A stretch of DNA of 64,000 bases from positions 19,147,694-19,211,693 of the forward strand of contig OZ026600.1 of assembly GCA_964020085.1 (NCBI GenBank), written 5' to 3'. The number at the start of each line of letters is the position of its first letter. Position 1 is the first letter of the stretch. This stretch comes from Micromussa lordhowensis (lineage: Eukaryota; Cnidaria; Anthozoa; Scleractinia; Lobophylliidae). Below, in pieces: positions 23,901 to 37,036 of this stretch. The notes beneath the pieces were generated by a model. That model was not told where the DNA came from. It saw only the letters and a program-made list of their open reading frames with translations, and ran no database searches. The position numbers were made by a program, and so were the translations under genes.

Positions 23901-24276
23901 TGTGCTCAAAACGTTTAACGTTTATGTGCTCAAAACGTTTAACAAAAAATCAAACATTAAAACACAAAAACGAAAACGAAAACAAAAATTAAAAACCAAA
24001 AAAAAAATTTAAAAGAAAAAAGAACGAAAACAAACACTGCAAAAACGAAAAACGAAAACAAACATTAAAATAACAAAAATGGTTCACAAAAATTTAAAAA
24101 ATAAAAACGAAAACAAACATTAAAACATCAAAAATGGTTCACAAAAAGTTAAAAACAAAAACAAAAACGAAAACAAACACTGAAAAAAAAAAAACGAAAA
24201 CAAGCATTAAAAAAATAAAAACGAAAACAAACATTAAAAAAACAAAAAAGGTTCGTGACCCTTCTGGGCTGCCGTA
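23901..24276. repeat. A-rich array, right subterminal repeat
   Basis: It begins with a direct duplication of TGTGCTCAAAACGTTTAAC, then AAAACGAAAACAAACATT units, the inverted counterpart of the left array. It ends with the right TIR at 24266-24276. Confidence 0.7.
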
Positions 24277-24282
24277 CAAGAA
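24277..24282. repeat. Target-site duplication, right copy (CAAGAA)
   Basis: An exact match to the six bases before the left terminus. Confidence 0.75.
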
Positions 24283-25248
24283 GGCCGGATAACGGCAAAC
24301 TTCTTTATTGGCGTGCTTCATGGAGCAAGACGTAGTTGAAGTCAATAGTGATGCTAAAAACCAGTTATCTTGACCGAACGAGCTTGGTCAAGTAAGGGTA
24401 ATCCACAACACAGAGAACAACATCTTAGGGCTAGGGTCAATCCAGGGTCTAGTTAGGTCCTTATAGTGGTGATGGAATCTCATTTATCAGTTCAATTTTC
24501 CACCATTTCTCATTGTCTGTTTTGATTTCAGCTCATTTCTCGGCTATCAGTAAATTGTGGAAATCTCAAACCACAGCTATCAGTTAAAACAATGCGCCTT
24601 TACCCAGCTGACAAAATTTTAAACTATTGACCAATTCTCAGCTATCTGTTTAAACCAAGTGAGACCCTCTAGATAGCCACACTTTCTCTACGCGGTTACC
24701 CATGTTTAAGATTGGGTCTGTCTAAAAGTCCCAAGTTTAGCTAGATTCCTAGAGTAAGATTTTCCCCATTTCAACACTGGTTTCAGTATCCTCCCCCCCC
24801 CCCCCCCTACTGAAACTGTCCGTTTTAGAGCGCCTATCAACCAAGGTATCAGTATAGCGATGTTTCTTGTTTACAAACATTGACGTCATATTTCTTTTGA
24901 TATTCAAATTTGCCAGCCACTGAACAATAGCACGCATTGCTTCAACAGTCAATAAACCTCTGGTTGGCACAATAATAACAAATTGGTGACGTAACGAGGA
25001 ACATCGCTATACCCTTAAATTGACCAATTTTCATCTGCAGATCTCATTGCGATCTGTTTGGTTCGTTTCGGCTGGTCGCGAAGGTGAAGCTATCTTCGAA
25101 ACGCTATCTGGTACAGGCGAAGTCAAGGAATTTGAAGATTGAGCACTGGGAACGTATACGAAAAGAAGGTGCGGAAATCTCCGGAATGAGTACTAGATAA
25201 AGCACATAGCGTGAAAGCCTGGGAACGAAGAAACAAGGAAAAACCAAC
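24283..25248. other. Intergenic, repeat fragments, promoter of MRPL40
   Basis: A fragment with TCTTGACCGAACGAGCTTGG (about 24369-24395) matches the arms of the MITE at 50979-51132. A C run lies at about 24790. Weak inverted ends (TATAGCGATGTTTC at 24854 and GAACATCGCTATA near 25011) hint at another small element. No gene was seen before MRPL40. Confidence 0.45.
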
Positions 25249-25788
25249 ATGGCGACCTACATCCAGAAAAGAATGTTGTCTGTTTTCCTTCGTTCTAGCG
25301 GTCTGTCCATACGACAATCCTTACCTGCAAGGCACAATCCTGGCCTGAAGAGAAAGAAAGGTCTGGCTGTGAACAAAAAGAAGAAAGCTCCCTCATTCAA
25401 CGTTCGCAAGACAGAAATTGTCCCTCCAATCGATCCGGAATCCTTGTTGAATGCAGCACTCTTGGAGGCATCGAGGCAACGACACCCGGTTGAGTTATCG
25501 CCTGAAGAGAAAGAGAGAAGAACTTTACTGTTAAAAGAGTGGTCGAGACACAAGATGCAGCAGCACAAAGAAGATCTACAGCGTGTTCAAGAATTGGAAA
25601 GGTGTCGCGAAGAAGCCCTGAAGGAACTCAGGAAGAGCTCGTTGCATCTTTATGAACAGGCTATTCAAGTCGACGGAGATCTTTTTCCCTTGCAGTTTAA
25701 GGGACCGACTGAGACGCCACCGATAGCTGACTACATGGCACCTGACATGGATGATAAAGTGAAGGGTGCAAACAAAGCCAGACGTTAA
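25249..25788 (+). CDS. MRPL40: Mitochondrial ribosomal protein mL40
   Basis: The product is 179 aa, single exon, with start context ACCAACATGG. It belongs to the large subunit of the mitochondrial ribosome. The N-terminus (MATYIQKRMLSVFLRSSGL) is basic and amphipathic, as expected of a mitochondrial targeting peptide. The central VELSPEEKERRTLLLKEWS block and the C-terminal DLFPLQFKGPTETPPIADY block match the mL40 family. A charged helix lies between them. Length is slightly below the human protein (about 206 aa). A poly(A) signal AATAAA lies at 25916. The gene is convergent with ZFYVE19. Confidence 0.9.
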   Translation: MATYIQKRMLSVFLRSSGLSIRQSLPARHNPGLKRKKGLAVNKKKKAPSFNVRKTEIVPPIDPESLLNAALLEASRQRHPVELSPEEKERRTLLLKEWSRHKMQQHKEDLQRVQELERCREEALKELRKSSLHLYEQAIQVDGDLFPLQFKGPTETPPIADYMAPDMDDKVKGANKARR

Positions 25789-25915
25789 AAGATAGGCTAA
25801 TGGCTTCGAATCAAGTTGATTAATCACAGATCAGACAATATTGTTGTGACACATTGGATGTAGTTCGTATTACGTGAATTGGCAATAACCCTGCATACCT
25901 CTCATTTCATCGTGC

Positions 25916-25921
25916 AATAAA
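25916..25921 (+). terminator. Poly(A) signal of MRPL40
   Basis: AATAAA, 128 bp after the stop codon, in a GTGCAATAAACTGC context. Confidence 0.6.
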
Positions 25922-26265
25922 CTGCAGATATGCAATCATTTACTTGCACACCACCCAGGCCAGCTGCAATTAAAATGACTTTTCTTGTTCAGTCGAAAGG
26001 AAACAGTAGACGTTTGCATACAGTCAGTCAATAAAGTTTTTATGTACAGATCCTTGTACTGATTGTTTGCCAACTTGCAAGAAGTCCGAGACCAAAAAAA
26101 GGTACAATCTTATGTCATACTGATCAAAATTCATGCAAGATGGGTGAGAAAGGGAGAGGACTGTAAAGCTGCTAAGAGTATTTTTATTTCAGAGGTCTCT
26201 TATGGAGTCTTGCCAAGTGTGTGAAGAGAATAAACTGATATTTGCATGGTCAGTTCTGAACTTCA

Positions 26266-26413
26266 GGCCCCGGTTGTTCAAAGGCTGTATAATGCTATCC
26301 ACCGGATAAATCACTATCCAGTAGATAAGTGTTAACAAAACAAACAGCACCATCCACTGGATAGAGATTTATCTGCTGGATAGCATTATCTACCATTCGA
26401 ACAACCCAGGCCA
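26266..26413. mobile_element. Foldback MITE with GGCCCCGGTTGTTCAAA ends
   Basis: The left end GGCCCCGGTTGTTCAAAGG pairs with the right end TTCGAACAACCCAGGCC, and the arms continue through TATCCACCGGATAAAT / ATTTATCTGCTGGATA. The element at 54240-54481 has related ends. Confidence 0.75.
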
Positions 26414-26459
26414 GGTGGGTAACTGGAGGGTCTATCCCTCTAAGTAATTTAAAGAGGTA

Positions 26460-26780
26460 TAGCTGTACAGTCAGTAATTAACAATTATTCTTTGAAATCG
26501 AGGTGAATAGTGGCAGAATATTTACCGAGCCGCGAGAAGAATAATTGTTTTAGTATATACACAGGAAGTGATCTCAACAACATTTTCAGAAGGAAACCAT
26601 TAAAAATCGATTTAATTGATCTCTCAATTCATGCGTGAAAACGTGCAAGCGGTACAAACCATGGACGAATTCGCGAAACGCATTATTCACTCGGTAGGGG
26701 GTGAATAATGCTCATTAGCCAGAGATAGCGAACCAATCAGATTGCTTAAAACACCAAGATCACTGAGTGTGTATGTACTA
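26460..26780. repeat. Dispersed repeat (GAATAATTGTTTTAGTATATAC family)
   Basis: It shares TTAACAATTATTC, GAGGTGAATA and AGTATATAC blocks with 56030-56287, in the opposite orientation. It is probably a MITE relic. Confidence 0.5.
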
Positions 26781-27505
26781 ATGACATTTATTTGTCCTGG
26801 GCTGGGTTGTTTGACTTTACTTACTTACAGCTCTACTCTACTGAAAACTTGTCCCTCCCGCAACAATAATGTGAAACAAAATAGGTTGGAAGGCCAAAAT
26901 TAAAAGAAGGGGTGGAAAAAATGTTACAAGCTGTAGTGTCAATGATTGCCATCATTTCTGGCCACCAAAAGGGCTCATGAATTAAGCTATGAATTTATAT
27001 CACAGTTATGCTCAATGCTGCTCACCTGTCCACCCATCTCTTCTGAGAGAGGAAGGTAGACCAGACTTGGGAGAGCAGAGGAAATCAAGCCTTATCAGTA
27101 CATAGCTGATGAAAATAAAGAATATCAGCTAGAAGATAATGCATTGATATACATGTACCCTGCAGGGAAAATCTGCATATTGAGTGTGGATCTGTCAAGA
27201 ATCTTTAATTAAATTAGGTACAATGTATACCCCTCTTGCTAAAACAGAAGCATGTGTCTCTGTTCTATGATTTGGTTGTTAAATACAATAAATTTGTGCT
27301 TTATTCTTGAACATCGAGTTACATGTATTTACAGCTACTGTATGAAAATTTCATGGGTTTTTGTAATCCTCAAGTTACTTGGCATTTATCCTCAGCTGAC
27401 TGAGAAAGTCAATTTTAATGACTCCTATAATTATTTATAATTAAATAAAATGTTTTCACACCATACTGTATAAATTATATGGATGGATTTAAATTGTTCT
27501 ACAGA

Positions 27506-30500
27506 TTATGTTTTCTTTCTTGGTGGCCTGTATTCTGATATGTCATGGTCTTCATAATCTTCTCGACTGTGCCCCTCTCTAAAGGACAAAAAAAATTATC
27601 ATTGATCAGTGATTAGGCACACTGTTGTTGTCATTTCTCCATTACAAGAATTTACATCTGAGTACGCCTCCTGAGTTACAGCTTTCATTGTTTGAAACAC
27701 TGGAAATGATTTGTTTCCTTACAAACGTGACATGATAATTAAATTGCCACACTTGCTTCAGTAACAAAAAAATATCAGTTTTCAGAAGTTTTTGCTGTCC
27801 CTGCAGTAAATGTAACTGTGGGCTGTAACCAAGGACGTCAGCAAAGAGTGGCCTACAAACTCACCATGCCATGCTCACTCACAAGTACTAAAGCCTGAAA
27901 GTCAAGTCCAATAGCCTATGGCTGCGGAGTTTGTAGTTGGGCTAGTGAATTCTATTCTTTGCCTGCCCTATGGGAAAGTGACATTTTTTTGGGGAAATCT
28001 TTGAGGACATTCAAGAAGTACAGTGGGCTGTAGCGTTGAGCTTGTGAGAAAGTTTTGGGGACAAGTGGGAACCATATAGTCTACCGAAAGGGTGCACTCC
28101 GAATCAGTTTTCTTTGCACCTTGTTGAAGCACCTGTTTAGCTTAAATAAAGTGTACATACTTGACCCCTTTCTGACATTGACATACCTGTAGCATCTCCG
28201 ACAGTACAAGTCATCATCGCAACCATGACATCTTAACACAGCATTTCCATCACATATACAACACCAGGGTAACTCATCATCATCACTGTTTGCTTCATAA
28301 TCTTTACTGAAAATGCTGCTAAGCTTGGCTGAAGGCTTGACATCTACAGGCTAACAAGTCACACAGTGCATTTCACTTAGCAAGCTGATAGAATGTAACT
28401 TATCATTCATCTTCATGGAAGTATTAAATTTAGTAACTTACATTGTGGGTTGGAATCGTGATAGTTCTGACAGCACTGCATTTAATAATGGCAAAATATG
28501 AACCAATTGTAAACTTTTTTGACATTCAGAATGGTAATTTAGTGGTCCATGCTGGCCATACACAAAATAGTCTTCTAATTTTACCTCAAATTATTATACA
28601 TAACAGTGTATGCTCGTTGACTAGATACATCCTTTAATTGACAGACTATAATTCCCTAATTTACTTTCAGTCTATGGGAGTTACCCTAAATATCTTACAA
28701 TAAACAGACCTTGTTACATCCTGGAATAGAAAGTGTCTAAGGGAAGCTGAACTGAAATGACATAGGTTGTGTGTAGATTTACCATTGATTTTCCTGGCTT
28801 TTGAGATCTAGACTTGCCAGTACTGCTAGCACCTAATTCAGATGCAAGAAAAAAGAACACAACACAAATTGACGAAGGTAATAGCTCTTATCAAAACCAG
28901 ATCAATTGATTTTCAGCTCTTTGCGCTAACTATCAGGCCACCCAACTTCCTTCAAAATGGTGGAGACGTAGTTAGTAGATTAATAATAACTACATTGAGT
29001 ATCAGCCTCATATTGAGACATTCTTCTGGCTTATCACATACTCCTATTCAATGAAAGATGATGAGCCCAGAGGAAGCCTATATGTACATGATGTAGAAAT
29101 ATGAAGCTAAACTGGGCTTCAGATCTGAGCTCATGTCCAATCCTTGTCATGTTATACTTCTTTGTGAGACATGTTGGTGATATTGCCTTTAATTTCTCTG
29201 TCAACCCTGCCACATACATATACTGGCAAACCCTCACAAGAGTGCAGCTGATATTTTCTACTGCTAGAAAATGGTTGGGGTATATCTGACAAAACAATTA
29301 TAGTAAGTACTGTGAATAGTTTTTACAAAGTCAGAGCTGCACAATGTTTCTTAATGCTATATAAAATAAGACACAAATCATCACCAATACACCAATGTAT
29401 TGATTTGTATATATTATCAGGAGTTTCGCAGGAGCTAGCTAAGGGCAATTGGTTTTCACAGGCAGGTAAAACTTTTTGAACTGAACTTTGCTACAAGCAA
29501 AACATAATTCTTCTAGATGGTCAAACCAGGCGGGAAAAAGTATCCTTACAGCCAGTTAATTTGTCCAATTAATGAAACCCTGGCCTATATCATAACGTAT
29601 ATAGGAAAGCTGTGCTATCACATTCAACTTAAATGTACTGTCATGTATTATTACTTGAAGAGTGCATCAAAATCCATCGATGCATGCTATAATAGCGAGA
29701 GCTTGGCAAAGTTAACTTTGATTTGCCATTTCCATTAGCATTAATATAATGTTACAACACAATTGACAAATGCCATTAGCTGTGCATCACCAAGTTATTT
29801 TGCACTTGGGAAGTTAAGACAACACTCAATGCATGAAGCTAGCTAGAGTTGCTCAATTGGCTGTATCTCCCTTAACTCATACATTTCATTTGTGCTTTCC
29901 AAACTTCTTGCATGCATCATAACTTGATGTTCCATGCTGAGAAGCATATAGTTGATTACTGTTAAAATCGGCTCACTTTCATGCGAGCACGTGATATGAA
30001 AAACACGAGTTTATGTTTCGTGACACGAGGTGGGGTCGTTGCTGTTGTCAAGTCGAAACCGAGTTATAACTGATTTAAGTCAATAGTCGAGAGAAGTCGA
30101 GTCGAAAGGGTCAAGAAAACGTGTACGGTCGGGTATTCTAGATTAAAGTTTAATTTTAAAGGAAAATACGAGTCGAACATTCATTACAATTACCTTTACC
30201 AACGTCAATCTCATCTGTTCTCATTTCCAGAGCTGCCTCACCTAATATCTTAAGAAACAATGAATGGTGCATAGGGTTAGGGTTTAGGGTAGCTGTGATA
30301 TATAGTATCATTTCAATTGATACATTTTAATTGATACACTGCCCTAGTAGGTCTCAAGTTCTTTTATTTCACACTCCCTAAGAAAGTGTTCTCATGTTTT
30401 GAACTAATTATGTATTAATAAAGCAATAACATTGTAATTTATTCTGTTATTTATATCTGAGCATGAATAATCTATGAAGACATGATTGATCTTCGTAGTT

Positions 30501-33500
30501 CTATACACAGCTTTTAAAAGCAGCTCTGAAAAATAAGCCTGAAAAAAAGGCTTAAATGGGATTCAAACACATGATCTCTACAATACTGGTGCAGTGCTCT
30601 ACAAATATTGAGCTACATGTATCAATCCAACTGGGAGTACCGGGGGATAAAATAGAGAGGCTTAAATACTAGGATTAGTTTAGAGCTAATTTAAATAGAC
30701 AGCATGAAAATAAAACAAACCTGATTGAGATATCTTTTAGTTGCTGTTTCATCATCTTCATCACTGTCAAAGCTACTAGTTGCAGGTTGATTTGACAGAC
30801 CTGCAAGCCAAGTGGTACTTGTAAAGTATCCAAAAAATAACTATGAGTATTGTAAGCTTAGTATTCCCCATTTTCTTTTCTCCCAATTTTTTCCTACTCC
30901 CAAGAAACATTATGTGAGCAGTCAAAAAAAAAACTCCTGCAAAATAATGTTGTAAAAAATCATGTGTACACAGGTGTAAGGCACCTTCTAGTGATCAATT
31001 GTCTTCTTGAATCGGCAAGAAGGGTGACCAATTCTTTTTATTTTATATAAAGACTGTACATTAATGTGATTAATCAGGAAATGTTTTCAGAACATTTCTA
31101 GTCAACTTTAATTTCACCACAAAGTTGAATGGTCCCTAGAAAATCGTCCCTTGAAATCCTGTGATGAGTCACAAAGTCTTGACTTTGTTTGTTTCTGTCA
31201 GTTTCAATTCGTTCAAGTCTCAGTCTGGGATTTCGAAACTTGAACGTATCTTGGCAAAGGAAATATCTGATTTTCTAACTTCTTGTCCCTTATTTATGGG
31301 AATGACCTTTAACACCTTTACATTGGCAAGGTGGCCTGGTAGTGGGTTCGTACACCATTCATAATTTTCTAAAGCAGCCTTGATGTTATGGGTGAATGGA
31401 AATTTCCTTTTGTGTATACAATTCACCCTCAAAGTACCATGTTTGTTATGGGTGTGAAGATCAAGGCTACAGGTGAATCAAAACTTAATGACAGCCCAGT
31501 TACTGGGCAACTTAGACAACTTTGCAGTACCTCTCTCTCATTTCACTCAGGGTATCAATTGGCAGTGTGTTATGTACAGTATCAATCAGAGGTCATTCAC
31601 AATCTTGAGGATACCTTATACAACCTTTAATGGACTAGCTAGCCATCCAGGAAGGGAAAAGCAAAACTACTAAGGAAATCCCTTGCAGTACCTCTCATAC
31701 TATTCTCTTTTCAACTCACTTGGATCAATATCTTTCAGTTTGGCAAGCCTCTGTTCAATTTCCTTGTCTGTAACTCTAACTGTACTCACTGGATCGTCCT
31801 CATCAAGCTTGGTTTCATCTAACATTTGCTTCATCAAATCAGTCACCTCTTCCACTTCAGATTTCTTTGGCTGAAGGGCACTGATCTATTAACAACACAA
31901 AACCAAAAAAGGGACGAGTACTATGAAAATGGATAAGGAGATCATGATAATTATTCTTTTCTTCCAAATAAAGATTGGACCCTACAGGTTGGCACACATC
32001 AGGCGACATGTTGCAGGGATATGAAGCAGGAACAAGCCCCTTTGTGTAAACACATAGGACCCATGTTGCAGGGACAGTACACAAGCTGCTGCACACAAAG
32101 CAGATTGAGGCATAAAAAATGGGTTGTAGCAGGGCCCGCGCACATAATGAGTCATTGAAAATTGAGTTCATCTTGTCCCTGCTTCATGCATATTGTGCAG
32201 GAATTCAAACCAGCTGAATTTCATGCAACACATTTTGAACATGTCACACAAGGAAACTTGCTGCTGCAATATTTCCCCACTTCATGTTCCTGCAAAATGT
32301 TGGCTAGTGTACATGTATGTTGCCTTAGTATGTACCTTTGGGCAATGGTTTTCAATATAGAGACAAGAGACAGGGAGGTACAAAATAAATTTACTGTGAT
32401 AACAGCCCCTCTCATTCTCAAGAAATACCCATGTATAATCTTTAATGTCCAAATGGGAAATGTTTGGTGATCAAACATTGTTTGGTGACCAAACATTTCT
32501 CTCTTCGGGCACCTTGTTTGACTATGTTTTTTATCATATTGTATCGGCGACAAACATTTGATAAAATCATTGTAAAATAGTTTGCTCATTCAAACTGGTT
32601 TGATACTGCTTCAGTTTGGGTACTCAGTACAGCATGAACATGTTTGATCACGAAACAGTGTTTGATCATGTTGGGGCGGCAAACATTTCCATTTGGACAG
32701 GCCATATACCATATAAATGCTGAATAACATTCCTGGGGCTTTAATTATTTTTTACAGGACCTACAAAGTTTGAGAGTGGCTTAATTACTAGTACTTGTCT
32801 GTTTATTTTAAACTGTAGAATAATCAGTTAAATATTACATGTGGAGGTATCTGTATTTTAGACATTATTTGAATTCCAGTTTGTCTGGGACCAAGTGAGC
32901 TATCTGTAAAACATGTATGAAGGTGCATATAATAATGAGGTGGCCATAAGGAGAGGTTTGACTGTACTAACAAATATTAGCAGAAAGCACTTGGAAAATT
33001 TGAGCCTAACATGTGCTGTTAATCATGACAAATAATAATTTTATTAATGGAGAATAATATTCCCTAATTTAAGAAGACTTTACTTAAAATATGACCATGT
33101 CGACCAGAATATGACCATGGTGTGGCCATGTACTACCTTCAAATTATCACCATGCCAGGAGTTGGAATAATGTTCTCGTTAATGAACACATATCATCAAA
33201 GGGTTACTTAGATATGGGATTGACAGAAATGACAATATAATAATAAGTTATTATTAATAGTAGTTATTGGACCATTGATTGTAAGGAATTATTGAATGTG
33301 ACTGGAAATGTAAATTGAATAAATACACAGAGTCAATGTCAGGGGTTTCATTAACATTTTCAGCAGAAGGGCAATTGGTTTTCACAGACAGGCAAAACTA
33401 TTGGAACTGAACTTCTTTATGCGAAAAAATTTTCCGCAAGATGGTTAAACCAGATAAACCAGGTGGGTAAAATCTTCCTCAGCCGGTCAATTTGCCCAGT

Positions 33501-36500
33501 GCTAAGGCCCTTAATGAAACTCCTGGTCAATGTACATGTAATCACATTTGAATTCTGCATGGATGTTGCCTTTCTGCCAGTGAGGCTCTCGAACCTTTCT
33601 CCTAATTCTTGATCTGTTAGCGCTGACCCTGGCAGGTTCTCTGGTGAAAGAGTCAGGGATACTACAGTATCAACAATGTTCACAAAAAATAAAAATGCAA
33701 ACACAGTTCTGCTATAATACTTTTCTTAACTATTCAAAGACATGACGTATGTCCAAAGGACTTTTACCTACTGCAATTGGCACAATTCTGACAAAACAAC
33801 AAAAAAAAACAAATGACCAGAGAACATGACAGTACAAAATGCATTTCCAAAGTTTCAACAGCCATTCAAAAATTAAGTTCAGCATGCACTGTTGTTTTCA
33901 GTCTTAAACATAACACTTTTTCATTTACAACTGCTTAAATAAAAATAAAATAAACGAAATCACTGTATTAATTAAAGACACTGAAATAAGCAAACAAATA
34001 ATAAATGTAAGTTTAAAAGAAACTTGTTAAAAATCCCAACTGGCAGGAGGCTGACCAGTTGGCTATTTACAAAGCGTGGAGGAGTTGAATTTGAAACACA
34101 AATCAATTCTCTGATCAGTGGCAGGGGGGAGGATTTGAACCAGGGACCTCTGGATTACAAATCCAGTGCCCTAACCACTAGGCCATGATGCCTCCACCTT
34201 AGTTAAGAGAGGAAGCCACATCAGCCGTAGCTGGTTTTCATGCCAGGTCTCTATCCAGGTCAAATTGCAATTTGGAAATGTCAGTTTTTCAAGATGGAGG
34301 AAATCAGGAGTACCCTGGGAGGGCTATCATTATGATAAGTTTTAATTCACCCATAGCCTTGATCTTCACGCCCGTAACAAACTTGTTGTTACTTTATCCA
34401 GGGTGAATTGGACAAACTACATACAAGTAGTTCACCCGTAACATCAAGGGCCGATTAAGCAAGCTCAGCCATGACAGGTGTTACCAGTTGTGGTCTCTAA
34501 TGACAGCCTCATGAACAAGGTGAATCCAGCCAACACATGGCATCAGACCCAAGAAACTATAGAACCTGGGTCACAATAGTAGGACTGAGGCAATGCATGT
34601 ACATGTAGTGCTCTCACCATGTGCACTGCACCATCCCCACTCCACAGCCTTATGTTTAGTTTATTAGTTTAGTTTAGTTTATTATTATTTTGCACTATTT
34701 ACAACAGTATTACCTCATTAAAGTACATTAGAAGAAAAGACATAAGCAAAACTAAATTACACAAGTACTGTAGCAAAAAGCAGAATATGCGCACCTGTAC
34801 CTGTAGAAGAATCATTGGTCTTCAGCTCTGCAAGCCTCCTGCTAATTGCCTCATCAGGATCAGCGAAGAGATTTTCATTTTCTGAAGATGTTGGAGTAAG
34901 TTCGTGGATATTTGTTGCAACTGTCCCAAATGCTGTGTCGCTTTTCTGAATGACATTTTCAAGTGAAAATTAAAATAATTGTCTCATTAATTATTATTAA
35001 TATCTCATCTTATTTTTATTAACATAAGTTATGAAAACACTTTATTCTCTACAGTTTACCTACAGTTAGATGATGTTTTTTTTTATTTTAGATGGTACTG
35101 TGTACATTGTCCATTAGGAGATTCAGAGTACACTGATCTTTGCTGAATTCATCTTGCCCACTCACAGCTACGACTCCAACATTAATAAAAACACATGCCA
35201 TACAATCTTAATCATACTTAACTTACTATTTACACAGGGCATCTCACAGGATGCTGCAGTGCAGATCCACATAATTTTCTAACATCTGCATCCTCCGCAT
35301 AATCAGAGCGTTTTTTTCCATATAAAACAGAAACATTACTCCATATTACCAATAAAGCAGCTGCCTTACAGCCTCACAAGCAAACTTCCAAAGAGATTGA
35401 TTATTTTGAAGTAGATTTTCTGCTAAAACACAGATGAAAACATGCCATTTCATTTGTGACCAATTTTTAACCTCCAGACATTCCAACCTTACTTAGGCCA
35501 AAAGCATGGAAACTAGTAGTTCTACATGGGAAATGAGCTAAAATGCTATGGAAAAACTGTGTAAATGAAGAAATACTTGTCTCCTGAAAATATCCGCATA
35601 ATTTGTTATTTTTTTCCACATCCTATCAGATGGCATGTATACAGGACTCCTATCAAAACAGTTAACTCTATGTACATTTCTATTTGTTTGATACAACTGA
35701 ATCCCTGCAGATAATTACCTGACAACTGCTAGAACTGGGTCTAAGTAAAGCAGTGTCCTTGTTTAAGTCATTATAATCTGCACCTTGAGATTCCTTTTCC
35801 AGGTTTCTGAAAATATAAAAAATATTACCTTAAAGTGCAACTAACCCCCTCCAATTGTTTTTTTTTGCTTATCGTTGTAGCTATTTTGGTTAATTTTCTA
35901 CCAATTTTCAAGGTGCGTAAAATTAGCCCTTTCTGTGCCCATGACCGAGCAATAGCAAAGAATGGGGTGAGTTGGCCTGTGACGTCGTCATCGAAGGACT
36001 AACAATGTCTTGCTTCTAAGAAAAATGTATGCGAATATGCCACAGTGTGATTCAAAATCTTATCAATCGCGATAATTGTTTTGCAGAAGTAATTGGAAAA
36101 ACTAGATTTCATTAAACGAAAAAAATTTTGGGGGTTAGTTGCACTTAAGGAAGTGTAAAATTCTGGACCAATTGTAGCACAGAAGAGGCGCAGAAGAGGA
36201 AGAATATACAAGTCTTATTTTTAAAATATTCAGACAGGCAATAAACTTATACTAATGGAACAACAGAAGGTTTTCACAAGTTTTTCATGGCCAAAATTAA
36301 GGGTGTTTCTATGACCTGTGGGAAATCCTATTATAAAACCATTAAAACTGCTATGAGATATCCCTAAAAACTACTGTTTAACTGCCCAATAATGTTTTTT
36401 TTTTAGGTTTCTTTAGACATCAATAGTCTCAAAATATGCAATGTTATTGTTAATAATAATAACAATAATTTCGTTATGATCTTTACATTTCTGGTGTGCA

Positions 36501-36900
36501 GCTTGTTCTAGAGCTAACAATTTTTTGTGATTGAATGACCTATTAATTACAACTGTAAGTTATCCTGAACTAATGATTTGAAAGAGTAAACAAGTTTCAC
36601 CTTATTGTATTCTTGTAACACTGATCACAAACTTTCACTTTCTTTGAACCATGTTCTGGCAAAGTCACTGAATGAGAAGTGCAGCCAGAGCAAAACAGTC
36701 GTCCACATTTTTTACATCCGTGCTAAAAAGGCACCAAAAAAGAAAAAAAAGTAGATCAATTGGGTTATCAGTGGGTGATCAATGCATCTAAACAGTGCCA
36801 CTCAAAAGTAAGTTACAGTATCCTTTCTTGTCTTGTGAGAAATGAGAAGCATGTCATAGCAAGACGATAAGGAAATTTCAGTAAAGGGTAATAAATTATA

Positions 36901-36932
<32 letters not shown>

Positions 36933-37003
36933 GATTGATTAAAACCACACGCATAATTTACCATAACCAGCTGCTGTTAACCAAATTTGGAAAGAATCTT
37001 CGC

Positions 37004-37036
<33 letters not shown>

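Larger units (their letters stand above)
21734..24276. mobile_element. Gene-carrying TIR transposon, 2,543 bp, no transposase
   Basis: The left end reads TACGGCAGCCCACAAGGGTC and the right end, on the reverse strand, TACGGCAGCCCAGAAGGGTC. The near-identity continues for about 70 bp and then into degenerate arrays of TTTTTGTTTTCG-like units on both sides (21765-22195 left; 23950-24250 right, inverted). A perfect 6-bp duplication CAAGAA flanks the whole unit, showing that it inserted as one piece. The interior holds a complete four-exon gene (22491-23813) and an older MITE copy (22991-23158) but nothing like a DDE transposase, so it must be moved in trans. A 6-bp duplication fits few superfamilies (IS3EU or Dada types, for example); assignment is open. 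Confidence 0.75.
25922..27505. other. Convergent intergenic region with repeats
   Basis: The region between MRPL40 and the 3' end of ZFYVE19. It holds a foldback MITE and a GAATAATTG-type repeat, listed separately. No coding sequence was recognised. Confidence 0.5.

Noticed and set aside
34120..34195. tRNA gene with TGT anticodon
   Set aside because: The T stem and acceptor stem do not pair. The sequence continues into a SINE-like body.
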